Shown: piece by piece, positions 47,402 to 56,261 of the stretch
Numbering within the stretch: position 1 is the stretch's first letter
How the letters are laid out: the number at the start of each line of letters is the position of its first letter
Origin: Cyanobacteria bacterium REEB417
GTDB taxonomy: Bacteria > Cyanobacteriota > Cyanobacteriia > PCC-6307 > Cyanobiaceae
DNA length: 64,000 bases
Reading direction: 5' to 3'
Assembly (NCBI GenBank): GCA_018970945.1
Contig: JAGWVJ010000006.1
Span: 1 to 64,000, forward strand
The notes under the pieces: model-generated
Database searches by the model: none
The model's input: the letters and a program-made list of their open reading frames with translations, nothing else
Told to the model about the DNA's origin: nothing
Program-made: the position numbers and the translations under genes

Positions 47402-48439
47402 TTAGCGCATGCTCTGTTTGCGTTCGGCCTTGGCGTCTCGGTTGCCCGCGACGGCCAGTTCGGCATCCATCAGGGTGCGGCCCGTGGCCTGCAGATACAC
47501 ATCATCGAGGCTGGGGCGGCTCTGGGCGAGGGCAAACACCGGTAGATCGGCCTCGGCCAGCTGACGCCTCAGCTGTTCGACCACCCCGTCGTGCTCGATC
47601 ACCAGGTTCAGGGAGAAGCCCTGGGCCCGGTTGACCACCACCTGTCGCACCCCCTGGCAGCCCTTGAGCAGTGCCTGAACCTGCAGAGCTTCGTTTTCGT
47701 CGCTGAATTCGCGCACCCGCAGGGTGACCCGATCACCGCCGAGGGCATCCTTGAGTGCCGCAGGAGAACCGCAGGCGATGACGCGCCCGGCTTCGATGAT
47801 GGCCAGCCGGTCGGCCAGGGCATCGACCTCCTCGAGGTAGTGACTGCTCAGCAACACGGTGGTGCCTGCAGCGCGCAGCTGCCGCAGCACCGTCCAGATG
47901 GCACTGCGACTCTCGATGTCGAGGCCGACGGTGGGTTCGTCGAGCACCAGCACCTGGGGGCAGTGCAGCAGACCTGCGGCCAGGTCAAGCCGCCGTCGCA
48001 TCCCTCCCGAATAGCCGCCGCAGCGTCGGTCGATCCAGGCCTCCATGCCCAGCAGGGCGATCAGCTCGTCGATGCGGCCGTCGCGCCGGCTGCGCGGCAG
48101 GTGGTAAAGGTCACCCTGCAGCTGCAGCAGTTCGCGGCCGCTGAGGATCTTGTCGATCGCCACCTCCTGAGCCACATAACCCAGCAGGGAGCGCACGCTG
48201 CGGGGATCGGCGAGGGCATCACGTCCGCCCACCCTGACGCTGCCACTGTCGGGCGACAGCAGGGTGCAGAGGATTCTCAGGGTGGTGGTTTTGCCGGCTC
48301 CGTTGGGGCCCAGCAGGCCGAACAGGGAACCCTCCGGGACGCTCAGGCAGAGGTCGTCGAGGGCGACCACAGATCCGCTCTTGCGGCCAACGCCGTAGCG
48401 CTTGTTCAGGTGCTGCAACTCGATGAAGCCCACGCTCAA
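47402..48439 (-). CDS. ABC transporter ATP-binding protein (DrrA-like)
   Basis: About 345 residues. Walker A is GLLGPNGAGKTTTLRIL near residue 40-50, the Q-loop is YVAQEVAI, the signature YSGGMRRRLDLA, Walker B VLVLDEPTVGLD and the H-loop LLSSHYLEEVD. A C-terminal DrrA-like domain ends in LDDVYLQATGR. It energises the neighbouring ABC-2 permease. The start is a TTG at 48439 or GTG at 48433. It lies 37 bp downstream of ctaB in the same direction. Confidence 0.92.
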   Translation of the reverse strand: MSVGFIELQHLNKRYGVGRKSGSVVALDDLCLSVPEGSLFGLLGPNGAGKTTTLRILCTLLSPDSGSVRVGGRDALADPRSVRSLLGYVAQEVAIDKILSGRELLQLQGDLYHLPRSRRDGRIDELIALLGMEAWIDRRCGGYSGGMRRRLDLAAGLLHCPQVLVLDEPTVGLDIESRSAIWTVLRQLRAAGTTVLLSSHYLEEVDALADRLAIIEAGRVIACGSPAALKDALGGDRVTLRVREFSDENEALQVQALLKGCQGVRQVVVNRAQGFSLNLVIEHDGVVEQLRRQLAEADLPVFALAQSRPSLDDVYLQATGRTLMDAELAVAGNRDAKAERKQSMR

Positions 48440-48475
48440 ACCGAAGCCTCTCCCGATCGCTGCACTTGCTCGAAT

Positions 48476-49456
48476 TTAAAGGGATCCGGCCGGTGTCAGC
48501 AGGGCCATCAAGGGACCCAGCTGCAGCGAGGCCGCCTGGGGTGTGCGGGCCAGCACCAACAGCAGGCAGATGCCGAAAAGGTAGAAAATCGACCAGCGGA
48601 ACATCCCCCGTGCCGGAGCTGCGGCATCAGGATTGCGGCTGAGCGCGTGGCTCTGCTGCAGCAGCCTGGCGTTGAAGGGGATCAGCAGCACCCCGTATAG
48701 AAGTCCGCCACTGGGCAGCATCACAATCCCCAGCAGGCTCACCGCCACCGTCAGCCAGGCATAAGTGCGGATGGCCCGCACGGTCACGGCCACGCCCTTG
48801 ACCGCCGGCAGCATCGGGATCCCCACGGAGCGATAGTCGTCGCGCAGCAGCAGCGCCAGGGCCCAGAAGTGAGCCGGTGTCCAGACCATCACAAGGGCAA
48901 ACAGCCACCAGGCTGCGGTGGTGAGGTGACCGCTGACAGCGGCAGCTCCCACAAGTGGGGGGATGGCACCGGCCACTCCGCCGATCACGATGTTCTGGTC
49001 AGTGCGCGGTTTGAGCAGGGCGGTGTAGAGCAGCACGTAGCTGCACAATCCCAGCAACGACAGCGCGGCCGCCAGGGGGTTCACACCCAGGCAGAGCACC
49101 AGCACAGAGGCCAGGGTCAGGACGATCGCCATGGCAAAGGCGGCGTTCTGGGCCAGTCGACCACTGGGCAGGGCCCGGCTGCTGGTGCGCTGCATGCGCC
49201 CGTCGAGATCCTGCTCCCAGAGACAGTTGAGGATGCCGGCCGCAGCCGAGGCCAGGGCTCCGCCCAGCAGGGTCAGGGTGATGGTGAAGCCATTGCCAGG
49301 CCATCCCTCGGCTAGGGCCATGCCTCCCAGGGTGGTGGCCAGCAGCAGGGGGATCAGGCGCGGCTTGGCGATTTCAAGCCAGGCGGGCAGGCGGGGCCTT
49401 GAGCTCACCTTTGCAGGCGAGTTCGGTGCCGTGGTGGCCAGCGTTGCACTAACCAT
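48476..49456 (-). CDS. ctaB: heme O synthase (protoheme IX farnesyltransferase)
   Basis: About 326 residues and nine or so helices of the UbiA superfamily. The first Asp site is [20 protein letters not shown], and the second is in [26 protein letters not shown]. It adds a farnesyl group to heme b, giving heme O for the terminal oxidase encoded divergently. The ATG at 49456 overlaps the ctaA 3' end by 8 bp. The C-terminus ends with a hydrophobic helix and short polar tail. Confidence 0.94.
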   Translation of the reverse strand: MVSATLATTAPNSPAKVSSRPRLPAWLEIAKPRLIPLLLATTLGGMALAEGWPGNGFTITLTLLGGALASAAAGILNCLWEQDLDGRMQRTSSRALPSGRLAQNAAFAMAIVLTLASVLVLCLGVNPLAAALSLLGLCSYVLLYTALLKPRTDQNIVIGGVAGAIPPLVGAAAVSGHLTTAAWWLFALVMVWTPAHFWALALLLRDDYRSVGIPMLPAVKGVAVTVRAIRTYAWLTVAVSLLGIVMLPSGGLLYGVLLIPFNARLLQQSHALSRNPDAAAPARGMFRWSIFYLFGICLLLVLARTPQAASLQLGPLMALLTPAGSL

Positions 49457-50369
49457 GGGCCACCTCCCGGCTGATGCCGGCTGTGAGTACGGCCACCAGC
49501 AAGGCCGCGACAACCTGGTGGGCGACCGTCACCAGGGGCGCTGTGAGCTGGAGATGCCAGCTGGTCAGGCCAAGACCCAGTTGGCCCAGCACCAGGGCAG
49601 CAGCGGCGAGACTGAGACCACGCGCCAGGGGCCTCACGGGCATCCGCAGAGCTGCCACCGCCTGCACGGCGACCGCCACCGCGGCGATCGAACCCAGATG
49701 GCGATGGGCTGCGAGCCATTGGCAATCCTCACCACTCGCCAGGCAACGTTCGGCAGCCCACTGGGTCGCCATCGCGCCGCCGAGCAGGCACTGGGCCAGC
49801 ACCGCAACCAGGCTGCCTCCGGCCAGCAGCACCCAAACCCAGCCGAGGCCTTGCGCCTGCCGGCCAGGCTGATCAACGCTCAGCAGCTGCTGACTGGCGG
49901 CACTGATCACGACCACCAGCAGCAGCGCCATGGCCAGATGGGCGGTGACCACCACGCTGGGCAGTAGAGCCAGCACGGTGATCGCACCGAGGCCCCCCTG
50001 AATGGCCACCAGAACCAGAGCCATGGCGCCAAGCCAGGGCACCCAGCCTGGCAGCCTCTGGCGTTGAAGAAGGCTGACCACGCAGAGCACCAACAGGGCC
50101 ACGCCCACCACAAAGGCGTCGAGGCGGTGGAACCACTCGAGAAACACCTGCATGTTCATGCGGCCTCCGGGCAACAGGGAGCCGTAGCAGAGGGGCCAGT
50201 CGGGACAGGCCAGCCCCGCCTCCATCACGCGGGTGGCGCCCCCGATACCCACCAGCGCCACCAGGGCTACCACCAGGTGGGCACACAGCAAGGCCAGCTG
50301 GTGTGTCAGCCGTTGCTCGTTCCAGCGGATCTGCACGGCTCCTGTGCATGAGGTCGTCAAGCTAGCCAT
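49449..50369 (-). CDS. ctaA: heme A synthase
   Basis: About 306 residues and eight membrane helices of the COX15/CtaA family. Histidines lie in [40 protein letters not shown] and [13 protein letters not shown], the four expected heme-ligand positions. [20 protein letters not shown] is the conserved first loop. It oxidises the C8 methyl of heme O to formyl, giving heme A. The ATG at 50369 is chosen; a longer reading from 50420 is possible. It is divergent from ctaC across 167 bp that must contain both promoters. Confidence 0.94.
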   Translation of the reverse strand: MASLTTSCTGAVQIRWNEQRLTHQLALLCAHLVVALVALVGIGGATRVMEAGLACPDWPLCYGSLLPGGRMNMQVFLEWFHRLDAFVVGVALLVLCVVSLLQRQRLPGWVPWLGAMALVLVAIQGGLGAITVLALLPSVVVTAHLAMALLLVVVISAASQQLLSVDQPGRQAQGLGWVWVLLAGGSLVAVLAQCLLGGAMATQWAAERCLASGEDCQWLAAHRHLGSIAAVAVAVQAVAALRMPVRPLARGLSLAAAALVLGQLGLGLTSWHLQLTAPLVTVAHQVVAALLVAVLTAGISREVAHG

Positions 50370-50536
50370 TGGGTTCTGATCTGCGACCCAGAGGTCCGCC
50401 AGGTGCGCGAGTTGAAACATGCCGGGCGCGCGGGTGGTTGCTGATTGATCTCAATTCGCGAGCAAATCCCCATCAGATCCGCCCAGGCGTGGCGATCTCC
50501 ATAACGTGGTGTCGACGGCTCGTCGGGTCTGCACCC

Positions 50537-51415
50537 ATGGCCATTCCTTCTGCCCTGGTCACGTTGCTGATCGGCATGGCCCTGACCCTGGCAGGGTTAT
50601 GGATCGGCCACAACGTGCGGCTGCTGCCCGTTGATGCCAGCGCTAACGCACCGGTTTACGACGCCCTGTTCGAGGTGTTGTTCAGCATCGGCACGATTCT
50701 CTTTCTGGGAATCGTTGGGCTGTTGCTGTACAGCCTGGTGCGATTCCGGCGACGTCCCGGCGACAGTGGTGACGGCCAGGCCATCGAAGGCAACCTCCCC
50801 CTGGAGATTGTCTGGACAGCCATCCCGGCCGTTGTGGTGTTGTTTGTCGGTATCTACAGCTACGACATCTATGAGCGCATGGGAGGCATGGCCTCGTTCC
50901 ATGACCACAGCCCCCATGACCAGACCGCCATGGCGGCCATGGTCCACGAAGCGTCGCTGACCCAGCAGGTTTCGGACGACCCCGACGGGCAGGAGCGCAT
51001 TTGGGGTGGCATCGGCCAGAGCAACGATTCCGCTGCCGTGCTGCCGGTGGAGGTCACGGCGATGCAGTTTGCCTTCATTTTTCACTACCCCGATAGCGGC
51101 ATCACCGCCGGTGAACTGCACGTTCCCCTCGGGCAAAGCGTGCAGTTGCGCATGGAGGCCAAGGATGTGATCCACGCCTTCTGGGTTCCCCAGTTCCGCC
51201 TTAAGCAGGACGTCATCCCCGGGCAGCCAACCCTGCTGACCTTCACCCCCACCAGGGTCGGCACGTACCCCATCGTGTGTGCCGAACTCTGTGGCCCGTA
51301 CCACGGAGGCATGCGCTCCAACGTGGTGGTGCATGAGCCCGATGGGTTTGATGCCTGGTTGCAGAGCAATCGACCGGCTCAGGTGGCCCAGGCAGCGGCT
51401 GCGCCGTTCTCCTGA
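50537..51415 (+). CDS. ctaC: cytochrome c oxidase subunit II
   Basis: About 292 residues. Three N-terminal hydrophobic segments (a possible signal anchor, then two spans ending near residue 120) are followed by the CuA domain. In it, VLPVEVTAMQFAFIFHYPD is conserved, and the copper ligands are in CAELCGPYHGGMRS near residue 248-261. A Met/His-rich segment between the anchor and the CuA domain (RMGGMASFHDHSPHD, then QTAMAAMVHE) might bind copper. It accepts electrons from cytochrome c6 or plastocyanin. Start ATG at 50537. Confidence 0.95.
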   Translation: MAIPSALVTLLIGMALTLAGLWIGHNVRLLPVDASANAPVYDALFEVLFSIGTILFLGIVGLLLYSLVRFRRRPGDSGDGQAIEGNLPLEIVWTAIPAVVVLFVGIYSYDIYERMGGMASFHDHSPHDQTAMAAMVHEASLTQQVSDDPDGQERIWGGIGQSNDSAAVLPVEVTAMQFAFIFHYPDSGITAGELHVPLGQSVQLRMEAKDVIHAFWVPQFRLKQDVIPGQPTLLTFTPTRVGTYPIVCAELCGPYHGGMRSNVVVHEPDGFDAWLQSNRPAQVAQAAAAPFS

Positions 51416-51464
51416 CCGTTGATGGTCAGCCGATCTTCTGCTCCGCCCCATTCTGAATTCCCCC

Positions 51465-53132
51465 ATGACCATCGCCAATCCAGCCGAGCTTGAACAGAGC
51501 CTGCAGCCCCAGGGCTGGCTGAAGTACTTCAGCTTCAGCCTGGATCACAAGGTGATCGGGATCCAGTACCTGGTCTGCGGATTTCTCTTCTATTTCATCG
51601 GTGGTGCGCTGGCCGGTGTGATCCGCACTGAATTGGCCAGTCCCTTGTCTGACTTCGTCAGACGCGACACCTACAACGAGGTGCTGACACTGCACGGAAC
51701 GATCATGATTTTCCTCTGGATCGTACCGGTGGTCAATGGCGCCTTCGGCAACTATCTGATTCCCTTCTATGTGGGGGCACGTGATATGGCGTTTCCCCGT
51801 CTCAATGCCGTGGCGTTCTGGTTGATTCCACCGGCTGGAATTCTGTTGATCAGCAGTTATTTTATCGCTGGTGCCGCCTCCCAATCGGGCTGGACGGCCT
51901 ACCCACCTCTGAGCCTCACCACCCCCGCAGCCGGTCAGATCGTCTGGATTCTGAGTGTCCTGCTGCTGGGCGGCAGTTCAATTTTCGGAGGGATCAATTT
52001 TATCGCCACCGTGCTGAAGCTTCGGCGTCCGGGCCTGAAGATGATGCAGTTGCCCATGTTCTGCTGGGCCATGCTCGGGACCAGCATCCTGGTGGTGCTC
52101 TCCACGCCAGTCCTCGCTGGAACCCTGATCCTGCTCAGCTTTGACATCATCGCGCATACAGGCTTCTTCAACCCTGCGCTCGGTGGCAACGTGGTGGTGT
52201 ATCAGCATCTCTTCTGGTTCTATTCGCACCCAGCCGTTTACATCATGGTGCTGCCTGCATTTGGTCTTGTCAGTGAGATTCTGCCGGTCCATGCCCGAAA
52301 GCCCCTCTTTGGCTACACCACGATGGTCTATTCGATCATGGCCATTGTCGTGTTGGGTCTGATCGTGTGGGCCCACCACATGTTCACCAGTGGCACGCCT
52401 CCTTGGATGCGTTTGTTCTTCACGATTGCCACATCATTCATTGCCGTTCCAACCGGAATTAAGTTCTTCAACTGGCTTGCCACCCTTTGGGGCGGCAAGA
52501 TCGCTCTGAACAGTGCTGTGCTGTTTTCCTGCGCCTTCATCTTCAATTTCGTGTTCGGCGGCATCACCGGCGTAGCCCTGGCTCAAGTGCCGTTTGATAT
52601 TCATGTGCATGACACCTACTTCGTTGTCGCGCATTTTCACTACATCGTTTACGGTGGCTCGGTGTTCGTGATCTTCGCGTCGCTGTACCACTGGTATCCG
52701 AAGTTCACCGGTCGCTTGTTGAACGAAGATCTTGGTCGGCTGCACTTTCTGCTCACCTTCATCGGCTTCAACCTCTGTTTTGCTCCCCAGCACTGGCTGG
52801 GGTTGAACGGCATGCCCCGCCGGGTCGCCGAATACGACCCCGCATTCACCACCTGGAATCAGGTCAGCAGCGTCGGGGCTCTGTTAATGGCGATCAGCAC
52901 CCTGCCCCTAGTCATCAACGTCGTGCTGACCGCCGTGTCAGGACCGCTAGCCGGCGACAACCCATGGCGGGCCCTGACCCCTGAATGGCTCACCACGTCA
53001 CCGCCGCCTGTCGAGAACTGGGCAGGAGAGGCGCCGCTGGTCACCGAGCCCTATGGGTATGGCGAACACACCTGTGCCATGGATCTCGGCGGCCTGAGCG
53101 GCCGTGATCTCTGGTCATCGGGCAAGTCCTGA
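51465..53132 (+). CDS. ctaD: cytochrome c oxidase subunit I, A2-type
   Basis: About 555 residues and twelve helices of the heme-copper oxidase catalytic subunit. Heme a and a3/CuB histidines are in LTLHGTIMIF, HLFWFYSHPAVYIMVLPAFG near residue 248, WAHHMFTSG near 305 and VVAHFHYIVYGG near 390. The YSHPAVY motif has Tyr-Ser-linked sequence without the Glu of A1 oxidases, placing it in the A2 group. It reduces O2 to water and pumps protons. GC content is visibly lower across the middle of this gene than in neighbours. The ATG at 51465 follows ctaC by 49 bp. Confidence 0.95.
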   Translation: MTIANPAELEQSLQPQGWLKYFSFSLDHKVIGIQYLVCGFLFYFIGGALAGVIRTELASPLSDFVRRDTYNEVLTLHGTIMIFLWIVPVVNGAFGNYLIPFYVGARDMAFPRLNAVAFWLIPPAGILLISSYFIAGAASQSGWTAYPPLSLTTPAAGQIVWILSVLLLGGSSIFGGINFIATVLKLRRPGLKMMQLPMFCWAMLGTSILVVLSTPVLAGTLILLSFDIIAHTGFFNPALGGNVVVYQHLFWFYSHPAVYIMVLPAFGLVSEILPVHARKPLFGYTTMVYSIMAIVVLGLIVWAHHMFTSGTPPWMRLFFTIATSFIAVPTGIKFFNWLATLWGGKIALNSAVLFSCAFIFNFVFGGITGVALAQVPFDIHVHDTYFVVAHFHYIVYGGSVFVIFASLYHWYPKFTGRLLNEDLGRLHFLLTFIGFNLCFAPQHWLGLNGMPRRVAEYDPAFTTWNQVSSVGALLMAISTLPLVINVVLTAVSGPLAGDNPWRALTPEWLTTSPPPVENWAGEAPLVTEPYGYGEHTCAMDLGGLSGRDLWSSGKS

Positions 53133-53158
53133 GCCATGCCACCCTCCACTACACGACC

Positions 53159-53773
53159 ATGGACACCCGCCTGAGCCAGACCACGTCCGCTTCCGTCGTA
53201 CTCCCCGCCTCTGAGGACGAGTCCCACGGATCCCACGCCGATCACCGGCTGTTCGGGTTGGCCACCTTCCTGGTGGCCGACGGCATGACCTTCGCGGGTT
53301 TCTTCGCTGCCTACCTCACCTTCAAGGCGGTGAATCCACTGCCGGAGGGCTCCAGCTATGAACTGGAATTGTTGTTGCCTTCGATCAACACCGTGCTGCT
53401 GCTGGTCAGCAGCTTCACCTTTCACAGGGCCGGCGTCGCGTGCCGCTCTGGACAGATGACCCGTTCCCAGGCCTGGTTGCTCGTCACCACGGCGCTGGGG
53501 GCCGCATTCCTGGCGGGGCAGATGGTGGAGTACTTCAGCCTGCCCTTCGGCCTGCGCGACAACCTCTTTGCCAGCACCTTCTACGCCTTGACCGGGTTCC
53601 ACGGTCTTCATGTGACCCTGGGTGTGATCTGCATCCTGGTGGTGTACTGGCAGGCGCGCCCCGGTGGTCGCATCAACGCCGCCAGCCATTTCGGGCTTGA
53701 GGCTGCAGAGTTGTACTGGCACTTCGTGGATGGGATCTGGGTTGTGCTCTACGGCATCCTTTATCTGCTTTGA
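53159..53773 (+). CDS. ctaE: cytochrome c oxidase subunit III
   Basis: About 204 residues and five helices. Family features include HRLFGLATFLVADGMTFAGF at the start, FTFHRAGVACRSGQM, FYALTGFHGLHVTLGVIC and the last-helix motif ELYWHFVDGIWVVLYGILYL. It is a stabilising subunit next to subunit I. The ATG at 53159 is chosen; an ATG at 53135 would add eight residues. The gap after it (53774-53906) shows no clear terminator. Confidence 0.94.
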   Translation: MDTRLSQTTSASVVLPASEDESHGSHADHRLFGLATFLVADGMTFAGFFAAYLTFKAVNPLPEGSSYELELLLPSINTVLLLVSSFTFHRAGVACRSGQMTRSQAWLLVTTALGAAFLAGQMVEYFSLPFGLRDNLFASTFYALTGFHGLHVTLGVICILVVYWQARPGGRINAASHFGLEAAELYWHFVDGIWVVLYGILYLL

Positions 53774-53906
53774 TCGATCCCGAAGGGTTTCAATCGCGCT
53801 GAACAGCACAGATCATGATCCTGTTTTCCCCATCCCCTTGCCGATCTGTACCTGGGATGGGCACAATTTCAGTGTCTGCTTTCAGTTTCCACAGAACCGG
53901 CACGTC

Positions 53907-54314
53907 ATGGCACTGGAGAGTGACAACACAGCCTCGGTAGGTTCACAGATGCTGGTTGGTCAGGCTCTGCTGGCCAAGGCCCGATCCCTGAGCAACAGAC
54001 CTGAAGATCAGATTGCTAGGGCCTGCGGCTACGTGGGTCCCAGTGGCCGGCTGCTCAAGAAGAGTTTTTATCGGGCGCTGGTCGAGGCCAAGGGCTACGT
54101 CATGCCTTCGGCGCTACCGGCCGGAGCAGGAGGGGGCAGCAAGGGGAGGCAGGCTGAATTCCGTACCCGCGTGCATGGCAACGGCAATCTCCTGATCGGT
54201 CATGCCTACACCCGGCGCATGGGACTGGAGCCCGGGCAGGAGTTCCGCATCGAACTGCACAAGGAAACAGGTTCGATCTGGCTGTCGCCGATCGAGCACG
54301 ACGAGCACTCCTAA
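53907..54314 (+). CDS. cyAbrB-family transcriptional regulator
   Basis: About 135 residues. An N-terminal helical segment (GQALLAKARSLSNRPEDQIARACGYVGPSGR-type, quoted in part as LLAKARSLSNRPEDQIARAC) includes KKSFYRALVEAKGY. The C-terminal AbrB-like DNA-binding domain has FRTRVHGNGNLLIGHAYTRR, GLEPGQEFRIEL and IWLSPIE. cyAbrB proteins are small DNA-binding regulators special to cyanobacteria, tied to nitrogen and carbon status. The ATG at 53907 fits. It is between the cta cluster and hdeD. Confidence 0.88.
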   Translation: MALESDNTASVGSQMLVGQALLAKARSLSNRPEDQIARACGYVGPSGRLLKKSFYRALVEAKGYVMPSALPAGAGGGSKGRQAEFRTRVHGNGNLLIGHAYTRRMGLEPGQEFRIELHKETGSIWLSPIEHDEHS

Positions 54315-54332
54315 ACGCCTGAGTTGCCAGCC

Positions 54333-54920
54333 TCAGGCATCTTCGGCGCGGTGGAAGGCGGCACTGAAGGCCAGCAGGTCGATGCCGCTGAACAGGAAGC
54401 TGATCCCCACAAGAATGCCCAGCACCTGAAGCACCATCACACCCTGCATGGTCAGGATCAGGATGCCCAGGATGAGTGTCACCACACCATTGGCCAGTCC
54501 CCATCCCCAGCCGTTGCGTTCGGTGTGTGACAACGCGACGATCATCGCCACGATTCCGTCCACCAGAAACACGATTCCAACCGCATAGGCCAGGGCTGCC
54601 ACCTGCAGCCCCGCCGCCAGGGGCCCGGTGCTGAACTGCTGAATGATCCATAGGCCAATCACCACGAACAGCGTCGAGGCGACCAGTCGCCAGAAGCAGT
54701 GCAGCCGGCTGAGACGCCGAGCCCGTGAAAGGTTGCTGATCCAGCCGATGATGCCTCCTACCAGGAAGGCGATGGCCACGACGACGGTGATCCAGGCCGA
54801 GGCAATGATCGGGAACACCAGGGCCAGGATCCCCAGTACGAGCAGCACGATGCCTTCCCCGATGGTGAAGGCTCGCAGCCCCTGGATGGTGGCCCGTTCA
54901 CGTTCAAGGTCGGAGGCCAT
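54333..54920 (-). CDS. HdeD family membrane protein
   Basis: About 195 residues and six predicted helices. The repeated pattern of Gly-rich helices, LLVLGILALVFPIIASAWIT and later VVTLILGILILT, is typical of HdeD, the E. coli acid-resistance membrane protein. In cyanobacteria the role is unknown. The ATG at 54920 is clear. It is convergent with cyAbrB and follows ribE by 48 bp on the same strand. Confidence 0.85.
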   Translation of the reverse strand: MASDLERERATIQGLRAFTIGEGIVLLVLGILALVFPIIASAWITVVVAIAFLVGGIIGWISNLSRARRLSRLHCFWRLVASTLFVVIGLWIIQQFSTGPLAAGLQVAALAYAVGIVFLVDGIVAMIVALSHTERNGWGWGLANGVVTLILGILILTMQGVMVLQVLGILVGISFLFSGIDLLAFSAAFHRAEDA

Positions 54921-54968
54921 GACAATGCAGACGCACTTCCCAAACCGTAGTCATGGCCCGTGGCGCTG

Positions 54969-55625
54969 TCAGCTCCAGCCGTGGTCCTGCAGCCAGGCCT
55001 GGTTGAGCTTGGTGTTGGCCACTGAATCAGCCGTGGGTTGCAGCAGCCGTTCGGCGTATTTGGCCAGCAGGTCGGCTTCCAGATTGACGACCTGGCCCAC
55101 CCGTAGCCGATGCAGGGTGGTACAGCTCCAGGTGTGAGGGATCACCGCGACCCAGAAGCGACAGCCCTGATCGTCGCTGCCCGCCACGGTGAGACTGATG
55201 CCGTTGACGGCCACGCTGGCCTTGTCGCACACATAGCGGCCGTAGTGCCGGTCGATCCAGCTGAGTTCGAGCCGCCAGGATTCACCGGTCCTGGCGATCG
55301 CCTCTACCCGTCCCAGACCATCGACATGGCCACTCACCAGATGGCCGCCTAGGCGATCGGCCAGCCGCAGGGCCGGCTCCAGATTCACCGGTTCGCCGCG
55401 CTGTGCCCTGGCGCCCAGGGTGCTGCGAGCCAGGGTCTCGTTACTGACGTCGGCTCTGAAGCCATGGGGCAGCAGGTCGGCCACGGTCAGGCAGACCCCG
55501 TCGACGGCGACGCTGTCTCCCAGGCTCAGTGGTGTGTTGAGTCCTTCGTGGGGTGGCCACATCACCTGCACACCACTGCCGCAGCGCTGCAGGGTGCCGA
55601 TGGCCTGCACCAGACCGGTGAACAT
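54969..55625 (-). CDS. ribE: riboflavin synthase alpha chain
   Basis: About 218 residues made of two similar barrels. The first starts MFTGLVQAIGTLQR and has DSVAVDGVCLTVADL and FRADVSNETLARSTLG; the second has LGGHLVSGHVDGLGRVEAI and ASVAVNGISLTVAG. It dismutates two lumazines into riboflavin and a pyrimidine. The ATG at 55625 is the family start; upstream starts would add an unneeded leader. It is divergent from the DUF151 gene across a 57-bp gap. Confidence 0.95.
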   Translation of the reverse strand: MFTGLVQAIGTLQRCGSGVQVMWPPHEGLNTPLSLGDSVAVDGVCLTVADLLPHGFRADVSNETLARSTLGARAQRGEPVNLEPALRLADRLGGHLVSGHVDGLGRVEAIARTGESWRLELSWIDRHYGRYVCDKASVAVNGISLTVAGSDDQGCRFWVAVIPHTWSCTTLHRLRVGQVVNLEADLLAKYAERLLQPTADSVANTKLNQAWLQDHGWS

Positions 55626-55682
55626 GGCTGCGGCGCTCCGTTCCACTGCTGGCCATAATCAGGCAGCAGACGCACCACGGCC

Positions 55683-56261
55683 ATGGTCGAGATGAGCGTC
55701 GCCGGCATCGCCCTCGATGCGGCCAGCCGCAGCCCGATCGTGCTGCTGCGGGATCCTTCGGGCCGTCGCCAGGTACCGATCTGGATCGACCAGGCCCAGG
55801 CGCAAAACATCCTGGCGGGCATGAGTGGGCAGATGCCCCCCAGGCCCCTGAGCCACGACCTCATGGCCAGCCTGCTGGCCGCCGGCGGGCTCACCCTCGA
55901 GCGGGTGATCGTGCACACCATCGAAGACAGCACCTTCCGGGCCGTGCTCAAGCTCATGGGCCCGGCTGACGACCAGCAGCAGGAGCTTGATGCCCGTCCC
56001 AGTGATGCGATCGCCCTTGCCCTGCGAACCGGCAGTGGCATCTGGATGCTCGAGGAGGTGGTGGCCGATGCGTCGATTCCGGTCGATGCCGAGGCCGATG
56101 CCGAAGACCGTGAGGATTTTCGTCGCTTTCTCGACAGCACCTCACCCGCTGAGCTGGTACGGCATCTGAGCAAGGCCCAGCCCGAGCCCCAGCCTGCACC
56201 GCAGGCCGATGAGGGCGAACCGCCCACCCCGCCCGCAACCCCCGGCGACCCTGGTGGCTGA
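55683..56261 (+). CDS. bifunctional nuclease family protein (DUF151)
   Basis: About 192 residues. The DUF151/BFN core has VAGIALDAASRSPIVLLRD, RRQVPIWIDQAQAQNILAG, RVIVHTIEDSTFRAVLKL and ARPSDAIALALRTGSGIWML, and the Pro/Glu-rich tail is disordered. Plant members have RNase and DNase activity; the cyanobacterial role is unclear. The start is the ATG at 55683. The end overlaps the GTG of the aldo/keto reductase gene by 8 bases. Confidence 0.82.
   Translation: MVEMSVAGIALDAASRSPIVLLRDPSGRRQVPIWIDQAQAQNILAGMSGQMPPRPLSHDLMASLLAAGGLTLERVIVHTIEDSTFRAVLKLMGPADDQQQELDARPSDAIALALRTGSGIWMLEEVVADASIPVDAEADAEDREDFRRFLDSTSPAELVRHLSKAQPEPQPAPQADEGEPPTPPATPGDPGG

Noticed and set aside
50370-50536. An extra small gene in the ctaA/ctaC divergent gap
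   Set aside because: Only upstream extensions of ctaA and ctaC frames cross it, with no family similarity; it is better read as a two-way promoter region.
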